From: Frankiales bacterium
GTDB taxonomy: Bacteria; Actinomycetota; Actinomycetes; Mycobacteriales; SCTD01
DNA length: 6,471 nt
Assembly: GCA_025464795.1 (NCBI GenBank)
Contig: JAODNB010000418.1
Location: 1 to 6,471 of the forward strand
Reading direction: 5' to 3'
Shown: positions 1 to 5,549 of the stretch, one piece after another
How positions within the stretch are numbered: the stretch's first letter is position 1
Layout: every line of letters starts with the position of its first letter
Position numbers and translations under genes: made by a program
Notes under the pieces: generated by a model
What the model was told of the DNA's origin: nothing
Seen by the model: only the letters and a program-made list of their open reading frames with translations
Databases searched by the model: none

Positions 1-1302
1 CCCCGACTGCACGCCCTCGCCCTCGAAGGCGCCGTCCACGTCGGACAGCTCAAGGCCATCCTGGAGGCCACCGCCGACAGCACCCCCGAGACCGCCGCGC
101 AGGTCGAAGCCGCTCTGCTGCCGGCGATCATCGGGAGAACCAGCGGCGACACCCGCCGGCTCGCGGCCAAGACCGTGCTGAGCCTGGACGCTGCTGCCGC
201 TGAGGAACGCCGGGCCCGCAAGACGGCGGAGCGCCGCGCCTTCACCAGCAACAAGGGCGACGGCCGCGCGTTCCTCGGCCTCGACGGCAGCGCCGAGCAG
301 GTCGGCGTCGCGTGGGAGAGCCTGAGCCTGCTTGCCCGCCTCACCTACGGCAGCGACGATCCCCGGACCCTGGACCAGCAGCGCGCCGACCTCGCCCTCG
401 CCCTCCCCGGGTTCGCCCTTGCCAGCCGCAACGGCCACGGCCCGTCGCTCCGGGGCTACCTGGGGCTGCCCGTCGAGACCGCAGAGGCGGCTTGCTCGCT
501 CACCAAGGGCAACGCCCTGACCGCTGCCCAGGCCAAGCGGCTGCAGGCCGTCATCGTCGTGACCGTCGAGTCCGCCCTCGGCATGAGCGACGGGGCCGCC
601 GAGCTGATCGGATACGGACCGATCACCGCCGCGCACGCGCGCGACCTGCTGTCCGCCGCCGAGCTCCGCCAGGCCAGCAGCGACGCTCGCACCGGCCGCC
701 TCCTCGCGCTGTCCGACACCGTGGTGGCCCCGCCAGCGCACATCGGACGCTACTGGGGCAGCGCCGTCTACCCGCAGCAGCACATCGAGCTGGACCTGCC
801 GGTGAGGCAGGCCGGAGCACCACCTCCGCGAGTGCGGGAACGGAGCCAGCCCCGGCAGCCCGGATCCGCCCGCAACCCAGCACCGCCCGCCGCCCTCACC
901 CTCGAAGACGCCCTCCACGCCATGATCGACACCCCGCTGCCGATCGAGGACCGGCACGAGCCACGACACGACGCCAGCCCTGGGCTCGCGGACTTCGTCC
1001 GACTCCGCGACACCCGCTGCCTCGGACCAGGCTGCAGCCACCCCGCCCGAGCCTGTGACCTCGAGCACCGGATCCCCTACCCCCGGGGCGCCACCGCAGC
1101 CAGCAACCTCGGGCCCGCCAGCCGACGCTGCCACAACGCCAAGACCCACGGCGGGTGGACCTACGACGTCCATCCCGACGGGAGCGTCACCTGGACCTCG
1201 CCCACCGGCAGCGGCTACCACCGGCCAAGCCGAAGCACCGCCCCCGACCTCACCCGACTGCACCCGCCGACACCCAGGATCCCCGTCCACCAGAAGGCCT
1301 GA
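1..1302 (+). CDS. DUF222 / HNH endonuclease domain protein (13E12 family), 5' end cut by the window
   Basis: The frame is open from base 1 to a TGA at 1300-1302, giving 433 visible residues, so the true start lies upstream; the GTG at 175 is only an internal codon. The N-terminal two thirds is helical and resembles DUF222, including an 'LIGYGPIT' stretch near residue 201 that is characteristic of the 13E12 family. A Pro/Arg-rich linker (about 268-300) leads to a C-terminal HNH domain. There I see the Cys pair of CLGPGC (340, 345), Cys352, the HNH residues His356, Asn369 and His378, and a KTHGGW tail. The usual 'DH' is EH, and the Cys usually found in 'LCRxxH' is Ser374. The family is multicopy and dispersed in actinobacterial genomes; its biological role is poorly known. 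A metal-dependent nuclease activity is inferred from the fold, not shown. The gene ends 52 bases before the next gene on the same strand. Confidence 0.9.
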   Translation, partial: PRLHALALEGAVHVGQLKAILEATADSTPETAAQVEAALLPAIIGRTSGDTRRLAAKTVLSLDAAAAEERRARKTAERRAFTSNKGDGRAFLGLDGSAEQVGVAWESLSLLARLTYGSDDPRTLDQQRADLALALPGFALASRNGHGPSLRGYLGLPVETAEAACSLTKGNALTAAQAKRLQAVIVVTVESALGMSDGAAELIGYGPITAAHARDLLSAAELRQASSDARTGRLLALSDTVVAPPAHIGRYWGSAVYPQQHIELDLPVRQAGAPPPRVRERSQPRQPGSARNPAPPAALTLEDALHAMIDTPLPIEDRHEPRHDASPGLADFVRLRDTRCLGPGCSHPARACDLEHRIPYPRGATAASNLGPASRRCHNAKTHGGWTYDVHPDGSVTWTSPTGSGYHRPSRSTAPDLTRLHPPTPRIPVHQKA

Positions 1303-1341
1303 TCCGCGGAGTGGTTGGCGGACGAAGGCAGCGACCGGCGG

Positions 1342-1347
1342 TAGCGT
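1342..1347 (+). promoter_or_regulatory. Candidate -10 hexamer (TAGCGT) for a leaderless DUF6542 transcript
   Basis: TAGCGT fits the actinobacterial sigma-70 -10 pattern TAnnnT and ends seven bases before the GTG at 1355, the spacing expected if transcription starts at the start codon. A TTGGCG at 1315-1320 could be a -35 element, but the 21-base spacer is longer than usual. No Shine-Dalgarno sequence is seen before 1355. This is inference from pattern and spacing only. Confidence 0.4.
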
Positions 1348-1354
1348 GGCCGGG

Positions 1355-1879
1355 GTGAGCAGCTGGACAAATCCTCCTCCCGGTCCGGGACAGCCCACGC
1401 GCGCACAGCCGCGGCCGGGCCCCCTCGCAGATCCCGAGGAGCCCGCGGTCCACGAGGACCATCACCTGCACCTGCCCGCCGGCGCGCACGTCGCCGATCG
1501 ACGCGGCCTCACCGCGATGGGTGCCGTCACCCTGGCTCTCGTCTTCGGGGTGCTCGGCGCCCTCATCGACGTGCAGACAGGCCGCGGACTGCGTACCGTC
1601 TTCGCGGTCTGCTTCGTCCTCGGCAGCGCCCTGGCAGCCCTGCTGGTCCACCGAGAGGACATCAAGGCGACCGTCGTCATGCCGCCGCTGACCTACTGCG
1701 TTCTGGCGCTGATCGGCGCAGGCATCGGGCACAGCGCGGTGGCTGGCTCCTTCTACAAGCAGCAGGCCCTCGAGCTGGTGAGCGCCCTGATCACGGGAGC
1801 GCCGGTGCTCTACGCCGCGACGGGAGCGGCGCTGATCATCGCGCTCACCCGAGCGCTCAGGAGCGCCCGGCAGCCTTGA
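1355..1879 (+). CDS. Small four-helix membrane protein, DUF6542 type
   Basis: A 174-residue protein. The first 50 residues are Pro/His/Asp-rich and probably cytosolic. Four hydrophobic segments follow at about 53-72, 81-98, 107-126 and 143-165, and the protein ends in a basic tail. This topology and its place next to ispH match the actinobacterial DUF6542 proteins (Rv1111c in M. tuberculosis). Function is unknown; a membrane role near isoprenoid synthesis is only guilt by association. The frame is open much further upstream, but that part is the out-of-frame shadow of the HNH gene. I chose GTG 1355 because it follows a TAnnnT hexamer by seven bases; GTG 1346 would add three residues. The 3' end overlaps the convergent ispH gene by 23 bases. 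Confidence 0.8.
   Translation: MSSWTNPPPGPGQPTRAQPRPGPLADPEEPAVHEDHHLHLPAGAHVADRRGLTAMGAVTLALVFGVLGALIDVQTGRGLRTVFAVCFVLGSALAALLVHREDIKATVVMPPLTYCVLALIGAGIGHSAVAGSFYKQQALELVSALITGAPVLYAATGAALIIALTRALRSARQP
1841..1866. terminator. Candidate overlapping hairpins at the DUF6542/ispH convergence
   Basis: GCGCTC (1841-1846) pairs perfectly with GAGCGC (1851-1856) across an ACCC loop. A second GAGCGC at 1861-1866 can pair with the same left arm or with GCGCTC at 1853-1858. The structure sits just before and across the start of the 23-base overlap of the two convergent genes, where a two-way terminator would be useful. There is no T-tract on either strand and the stems are short, so chance in GC-rich DNA is a real alternative. 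Confidence 0.3.
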
Positions 1880-2834
1880 GGTCGCGTCGCAGCTCCGGGG
1901 GCAGCGCGAACAGCAGGCTCTCCTCGGCAGCCGTGACCTCCTCGACCGTGTCGTAGCCCCTCGCGGCCAGCCACGTCAGCACGCCCTCGACGAGCTCCTC
2001 CGGGACCGACGCGCCGCTCGTCAGACCGACGGTCGTGACCCCGTCCAGCCAGGCCTCGTCGATCTCCGAGGCATCATCCACGAGGTAGGACGTCGCGGCG
2101 CCGGCGCCGAGGGCGACCTCCACGAGGCGCACCGAGTTCGAGGAGTTCGTCGACCCCACGACGAGGACCAGGTCCGCCGCCTCGGAGATCTGCTTCACGG
2201 CGACCTGACGGTTCTGCGTGGCGTAGCAGATGTCCGCGGACGGCGGTCCCGCCAACAGCGGGAACCGCTCGCGCAGCGCGTCGACCGTGACGTTCGTCTC
2301 GTCGACGGACAGGGTGGTCTGCGACAGGTAGGCGACCCTCGCGGGGTCGCGCACCTCGACGGTGGCTGCTTCCTCGACGCCGTCGACCAGGTGGATGTTC
2401 GCGGGGGCCTGACCGGTGGTGCCGATGACCTCCTCGTGGCCCTCGTGACCGATCAGGACGATGTCGTAGTCCTCCTTGGCGAAGCGCCGCGCCTCCAGGT
2501 GCACCTTCGTGACCAGCGGACAGGTCGCGTCGATCGTCTTGAGGGACCGGGCTGCGGCCTCCTCGTGGACCACCGGCGCGACGCCGTGAGCGGAGAACAC
2601 GACCAGAGCCCCCTCGGGGACCTCCTCGGTCTCCTCGACGAACACCGCGCCCTTGTCCTCCAGCGCCCGCACGACGTGGATGTTGTGCACGATCTGCTTG
2701 CGCACGTAGACCGGGGCGCCGTACAGCTCCAGCGCCTTCTCGACGGTGATGACCGCCCGATCCACGCCGGCGCAGTAGCCCCGAGGCTTCGCGACCAGCA
2801 CCCGCTTGATCGGAACGCTCGTAGCGGGGTACAT
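1857..2834 (-). CDS. ispH: 4-hydroxy-3-methylbut-2-enyl diphosphate reductase (IspH/LytB)
   Basis: IspH is a cytosolic [4Fe-4S] enzyme that reduces HMBPP to IPP and DMAPP, the last step of the MEP isoprenoid pathway. With the start at 2834 it is 325 residues. All family marks are present: the cluster cysteines Cys21 (in KPRGYCAG), Cys105 (DATCPLV) and Cys203 (DICYATQNRQ); substrate-binding histidines His50 (VHN), His83 (SAHGV) and His133; the proton-relay Glu135 in HEEV; the SQTT motif; and the GSTNSSNS and TSGAS substrate-binding loops. The open frame runs upstream to an ATG at 2990, but that extension lies inside the divergent gene and is unlike IspH. ATG 2834 is preferred because TAAGAT ends seven bases before it; ATG 2843 (three more residues) is the alternative. 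The 3' end overlaps the DUF6542 gene. Confidence 0.97.
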   Translation of the reverse strand: MYPATSVPIKRVLVAKPRGYCAGVDRAVITVEKALELYGAPVYVRKQIVHNIHVVRALEDKGAVFVEETEEVPEGALVVFSAHGVAPVVHEEAAARSLKTIDATCPLVTKVHLEARRFAKEDYDIVLIGHEGHEEVIGTTGQAPANIHLVDGVEEAATVEVRDPARVAYLSQTTLSVDETNVTVDALRERFPLLAGPPSADICYATQNRQVAVKQISEAADLVLVVGSTNSSNSVRLVEVALGAGAATSYLVDDASEIDEAWLDGVTTVGLTSGASVPEELVEGVLTWLAARGYDTVEEVTAAEESLLFALPPELRRDLKAAGRS

Positions 2835-2835
2835 G
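2806..2835 (+). promoter_or_regulatory. Weak candidate promoter for the 2872-4871 unit
   Basis: TTGATC at 2806-2811 resembles a -35 box. It is followed after 17-18 bases by GTACAT/TACATG (2829-2835), an imperfect -10. Transcription would start near 2842 and give a leader of about 30 bases carrying the AGGAGGG ribosome site. The element lies inside the first codons of ispH on the other strand, so the two divergent promoters would overlap. The match is imperfect. Confidence 0.25.
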
Positions 2836-2841
2836 CTTGCC

Positions 2842-2847
2842 ATCTTA
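2842..2847 (-). promoter_or_regulatory. Candidate -10 hexamer (TAAGAT) for leaderless ispH
   Basis: On the minus strand TAAGAT matches TAnnnT and ends seven bases before ATG 2834. No Shine-Dalgarno sequence precedes either candidate ispH start, which favours a leaderless message. I see no convincing -35 box. If this call is right, the ATG at 2843 lies inside the promoter and cannot be the start. Confidence 0.45.
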
Positions 2848-2858
2848 CGTCCGTACCC

Positions 2859-2865
2859 AGGAGGG
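2859..2865 (+). promoter_or_regulatory. Strong Shine-Dalgarno site deciding the GTG start at 2872
   Basis: AGGAGGG lies six bases before GTG 2872. It is the only full-strength ribosome binding site seen in the window, and it rules out the in-frame TTG at 2806 as start. Confidence 0.85.
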
Positions 2866-2871
2866 CCACCC

Positions 2872-3684
2872 GTGCCGAAGAACGTCCCCACCCCCGTCGC
2901 CGCTGCTGTGGGCATCGTCCCGACGGTCGTCGACTCCGTGCGCCGCCTCCCCGGCAAGGCGGTCCAGATCCCGGTCCTTGCCATCAGCACGGCCCTCGGC
3001 GCGCTCGAGACCGCCCGCAGGGACTACACCGAGCTCGCTGAGCGGGGTGAGCGCGTGATCTCCCGGCTGCGGGGCGGGTCGCTGGACGGCCTCGAGGACT
3101 GGGCAGAGTCGCTCGTCGAGCAGACCCCGCTCGCGACCCCGTACGACGCTGTGGAGGACAAGGTCGAGGACGCCGTGTCCAAGGTCACGGAGCTCCTGGA
3201 CCGGGCAGCGGACAAGAAGCCCGCTGCGCCGAAGAAGGCGGCGGCGCAGGAGCCCAAGGGCGAGCCCACGCCGGCCGCCCCGACTGGCTCCCCTGCCCCG
3301 GTAGAGACCGCGGCGAGTGCGGACGTGGTGGCGACGGTCGAGGCCGTCGCGGCCGCGACCGACGTACCCAGCATCACTGCTCACGACGACCTCCCGCTGG
3401 CTGACTACGACCACATGACCCTCGGCTCGTTGCGCGGTCGGCTGCGCTCGCTGTCGATCGACGAGCTCGTCCAGGTCCGGGACTACGAGAAGGCGCACGC
3501 CCACCGGCTCCCGGTCGTGACGCTGCTCGACAACCGCATCGCCAAGCTGGCGACCGAAGCAGACGCGACGCCGTCGGCGGGCGGCGGCGAGGTCGTCACA
3601 CCGGCAGCCGTTCCCCAGCCCAAGGTCACGAAGGCCGCCCCCTCCAAGACGGCCGTCCCCCGCACCAAGGTCCGCAAGACCTGA
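2872..3684 (+). CDS. Conserved actinobacterial protein, lipid-droplet-associated-like, with C-terminal DUF8129-like segment
   Basis: A 270-residue protein in the position of Rv1109c between ispH and xseA; orthologues in Rhodococcus/Nocardia genomes are often annotated 'lipid droplet-associated protein', which I recall rather than can check. Residues 6-48 form a hydrophobic/amphipathic stretch without an obvious signal peptide. Residues 49-113 look helical and charged (a possible coiled coil). Residues 114-165 are an Ala/Pro/Lys low-complexity linker. Residues 173-227 form a compact conserved-looking segment with 'LRGRLRSLSIDEL' and 'YEKAH...LLDNRIAKL', matching the module I know as DUF8129. 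The tail is basic (KVTKAAPSKT..., 251-270). Its TGA overlaps the xseA ATG by one base, so the two are probably translationally coupled. Molecular function is unknown. Confidence 0.85.
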   Translation: MPKNVPTPVAAAVGIVPTVVDSVRRLPGKAVQIPVLAISTALGALETARRDYTELAERGERVISRLRGGSLDGLEDWAESLVEQTPLATPYDAVEDKVEDAVSKVTELLDRAADKKPAAPKKAAAQEPKGEPTPAAPTGSPAPVETAASADVVATVEAVAAATDVPSITAHDDLPLADYDHMTLGSLRGRLRSLSIDELVQVRDYEKAHAHRLPVVTLLDNRIAKLATEADATPSAGGGEVVTPAAVPQPKVTKAAPSKTAVPRTKVRKT

Positions 3685-4871
3685 TGGCGGAGCCGAGCAG
3701 CGCTGAGCAGCCGCTGCCGGTCCGCACCGTCGCTCGCCACCTCGGTGACTGGATCAACCGGCTCGGACGTGTCTGGGTCGAGGGCCAGATCACGCAGATC
3801 GGCCGCAGCCCCGGCACCGTCTTCCTCACCCTGCGCGATCCCGTCGCCGACGTCTCGCTGTCCGTCACCTGCGCACGAGCGGTGGCCGAGGCCATCGCGT
3901 TGGAGGAGGGCAGCTGCGTCGTCATCGACGCGAAGCCGGGCTTCTACCTGACCCGAGGAACGCTGTCTCTGGTCGCGCACGAGATCCGGCCCATCGGGAT
4001 GGGCGAGCTGCTCGCCCGCATCGAACGGCTGAAGGTGCTGCTCGGCCAGGAGGGCCTGTTCGCTGCTGATCGCAAGCAGCCGCTGCCCTTCCTCCCCGGC
4101 GTCGTCGGACTGGTCACCGGACGTGCCTCCGCTGCCGAGCGGGACGTCCTCGAGAACGCCCGGCGGCGCTGGCCGGCCGTGCGCTTCGACATCAAGAACG
4201 TCGCGGTGCAGGGGCACCTGGCTGTCGAGCAGTGCATCGATGCGCTCAAGGCACTCGACGGGAACGTCGACGTCATCGTCATCGCGCGCGGCGGGGGCAG
4301 CGTCGAGGACCTGCTGCCCTTCAGCGACGAAGCGCTGCTGCGAGCGGTCTCTCGCTGCCGCACCCCCGTCGTGAGCGCCATCGGGCACGAGCCCGACACC
4401 CCGCTGCTCGACTACGTCGCCGATGTCCGCTGCTCGACACCGACCGACGCCGGCAAGCGGGTCGTCCCTGACGTGCGCGAGGAGAAGCAGCGGATCTCCA
4501 TGCTGCGCGATCGGGCTCGCCGGGTCGCGGTCGGCACGGTGGACCGCGAGCAGACGAGACTGAACCAGGCCCTGAGCAGGCCGGTGATGGCCGAGCCGAC
4601 CCGGCTCGTCGGTGAGCGCCGGTACGAGGTGGAAGCCTTGCGGGACAGGGCATCTCGCAGCATCACAGGTCTGCTCGACCGCGCGCAGTCAGACCTCACG
4701 CACACCCTGGCTCGGGTCGTCTCGCTCAGCCCGCAAGCGACGCTCGACCGCGGGTACGCCGTGGTCCAGCTCCCGGACGGCACTGTCCTGCGCGACAGCG
4801 ACGAAGTGGTGCTGGGCGAGGCCCTCAGGGTTCGACTCGCCAAGGGCGAGCTGCACGTCACCGCCGGCTGA
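3684..4871 (+). CDS. xseA: Exodeoxyribonuclease VII large subunit
   Basis: XseA is the catalytic subunit of exonuclease VII, which degrades single-stranded DNA from both ends without needing a divalent metal in the E. coli enzyme and works with several XseB subunits. The 395 residues are a normal length. An N-terminal OB-fold (about 10-105, with WVEGQI and VFLTLRDP) is followed by the catalytic domain: VGLVTGRASAAERD (141-154), ARGGGSVEDLLPF (201-213), SAIGHEPDTPLLDYVADVR (231-249) and STPTDAGKRVVPD (251-263). A long helical arm (about 264-345) and the conserved C-terminal SLSP...LDRGYAVV...G segment complete it. ATG 3684 overlaps the upstream TGA by one base. The stop (4869-4871) directly abuts the stop of the convergent GNAT gene. 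xseB is not immediately downstream, as it is in many actinobacteria. Confidence 0.97.
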   Translation: MAEPSSAEQPLPVRTVARHLGDWINRLGRVWVEGQITQIGRSPGTVFLTLRDPVADVSLSVTCARAVAEAIALEEGSCVVIDAKPGFYLTRGTLSLVAHEIRPIGMGELLARIERLKVLLGQEGLFAADRKQPLPFLPGVVGLVTGRASAAERDVLENARRRWPAVRFDIKNVAVQGHLAVEQCIDALKALDGNVDVIVIARGGGSVEDLLPFSDEALLRAVSRCRTPVVSAIGHEPDTPLLDYVADVRCSTPTDAGKRVVPDVREEKQRISMLRDRARRVAVGTVDREQTRLNQALSRPVMAEPTRLVGERRYEVEALRDRASRSITGLLDRAQSDLTHTLARVVSLSPQATLDRGYAVVQLPDGTVLRDSDEVVLGEALRVRLAKGELHVTAG

Positions 4872-4887
4872 CTACTGCAGGCCGGCG
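4862..4887. terminator. Candidate hairpin enclosing the abutting xseA and GNAT stop codons
   Basis: CGCCGGC (4862-4868) and GCCGGCG (4881-4887) are perfect inverted repeats of seven bases. The 12-base loop holds the xseA TGA (4869-4871) and the complement of the GNAT TAG (4872-4874). The position suits a shared two-way terminator. No T-tract follows on either strand, and a seven-pair GC stem is not rare in DNA this GC-rich. Confidence 0.35.
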
Positions 4888-5348
4888 CGGGTTCCCTGGC
4901 CGAACCAGGCCATGGTCGCGCCGCCGAGGACCGTGAAGCCGAACTCCTCGTACAGCGGCCGCCCGTCCTCGGTCGCCCGCAGGTCGACTCGAGGCACCCC
5001 CTGCACCGCGAACCACTCCATGAGCGCCCCGAAGACCATCCGCCCGTAGCCACGGCGGCGGTACCCCGGGTCGGTGCTCATCGAGGCGATGTGGCCGCGG
5101 CGCGGGTCGAGCGCGTACGGCGACGACAGGTGCTCCTCGAGCCACCCCGCGCCACCGCTGACGATGATCCCGTCGTCCTCGACGAGGAAGGCCACGAAGT
5201 CCTCGCTCGCGAGGCGCCGTGCGAACACCTCCGTGGAGGAGACCCGCCACTGGTCGGTCAGCTCGTCGCCCATCGCGAGGTGCATGAACCCGCGCAGGCG
5301 GGTGAGCTCTGCCGCGTCCGAGGGCGTGGCACGACGTAGGGTTCCCAC
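4872..5348 (-). CDS. GNAT-family N-acetyltransferase
   Basis: A 158-residue single-domain GNAT protein, which would transfer an acetyl group from acetyl-CoA to an amine; the substrate cannot be told. It begins with the typical strand 'LRRATPSDAAEL' (4-15). The acetyl-CoA-binding motif A is clear: IASMSTDPGYRRRGYGR (87-103), with RxxGxG at 97-102. Motif B is PLYEEFGF (131-138). GTG 5348 is chosen because it directly precedes the family's first strand and has AGGA (complement of 5357-5360) eight bases upstream. ATG 5270 and ATG 5285 lie too far inside the domain, and the longer open frame up to 5681 is antisense to xseB. The gene is inverted relative to xseA and xseB and fills the space between them exactly. 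It has no evident functional tie to exonuclease VII. Confidence 0.9.
   Translation of the reverse strand: MGTLRRATPSDAAELTRLRGFMHLAMGDELTDQWRVSSTEVFARRLASEDFVAFLVEDDGIIVSGGAGWLEEHLSSPYALDPRRGHIASMSTDPGYRRRGYGRMVFGALMEWFAVQGVPRVDLRATEDGRPLYEEFGFTVLGGATMAWFGQGTRAGLQ
5337..5342 (+). promoter_or_regulatory. Candidate -10 hexamer (TAGGGT) for leaderless xseB
   Basis: TAGGGT matches TAnnnT and ends six bases before GTG 5349, a spacing suited to a leaderless start. The same bases include AGGG (5338-5341), which could instead be a weak Shine-Dalgarno site seven bases from the GTG. A separate promoter would be needed because the inverted GNAT gene cuts xseB off from xseA. No good -35 box is seen. Confidence 0.4.
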
Positions 5349-5351
5349 GTG
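5346..5351. promoter_or_regulatory. CACGTG palindrome carrying the start codons of both divergent genes
   Basis: The right half, GTG at 5349-5351, is the xseB start. The left half, CAC at 5346-5348, is the complement of the GNAT GTG start. The two coding regions are therefore back to back with no base between them. Each gene's ribosome or promoter signal must lie in the other's first codons. Whether the palindrome binds any regulator is unknown. Confidence 0.6.
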
Positions 5352-5549
5352 ACCGATCCTGCCAGCCCCTCTTACGAGGCCGCACGCGACGAGCTCAGCG
5401 AAGTGGTCCGGAAGCTGGAAGCAGGAGGGGTGACCCTCGAGGAGTCCCTCGCGCTGTGGGAGCGCGGCGAGGAGCTGGCGAAGGTCTGCCAGGGCTGGCT
5501 CGACGGCGCGAAGGCGCGGCTCGATGCCGCCCTGCAGGAGCGCGGCTAG
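5349..5549 (+). CDS. xseB: Exodeoxyribonuclease VII small subunit
   Basis: XseB is the small helical subunit of exonuclease VII and is needed to assemble the active, soluble complex with XseA. The 66 residues match the family closely: SYEAARDELSEVVRKLE (8-24), then GGVTLEESLALWERGEELAK (26-45), then a Cys-containing helix C47-QGWLDGAKARL. Length and start (GTG, followed by TDPASPSYEAA) are normal. It shares its start-codon palindrome with the divergent GNAT gene. Its TAG lies in a CTAG (5546-5549) that is also the stop of the convergent DUF4245 gene, so it is boxed in by opposite-strand genes on both sides. Confidence 0.95.
   Translation: MTDPASPSYEAARDELSEVVRKLEAGGVTLEESLALWERGEELAKVCQGWLDGAKARLDAALQERG

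Noticed and set aside
312..1058. Plus-strand open frame of 248 codons within the HNH gene
   Set aside because: It is Arg/Pro/Ala-rich out-of-frame translation overlapping a well-supported protein.
1055..1354. A 100-residue N-terminal extension of the DUF6542 protein in the same open frame
   Set aside because: It lies out of frame within the HNH gene and is a Pro/Thr/Ala-rich shadow; the protein-like part begins near 1355.
1303..1354. Possible terminator or small RNA in the HNH-DUF6542 gap
   Set aside because: No stable stem with T-tract is visible; only the candidate -10 element near its end can be argued.
2806..2871. TTG start at 2806 for the gene ending at 3684
   Set aside because: GTG 2872 has AGGAGGG six bases upstream, and the extra 22 residues are antisense to the ispH N-terminus.
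2844..2990. A longer ispH reading from ATG 2990
   Set aside because: The extension is antisense to the start of the 2872 gene, covers its Shine-Dalgarno site, and does not resemble IspH.
3483..4388. Minus-strand open frame of 301 codons
   Set aside because: It is antisense to xseA and the upstream gene, with a low-complexity Asp/Gly/Gln/Arg composition and no domain; it is a shadow of GC-rich codon bias.
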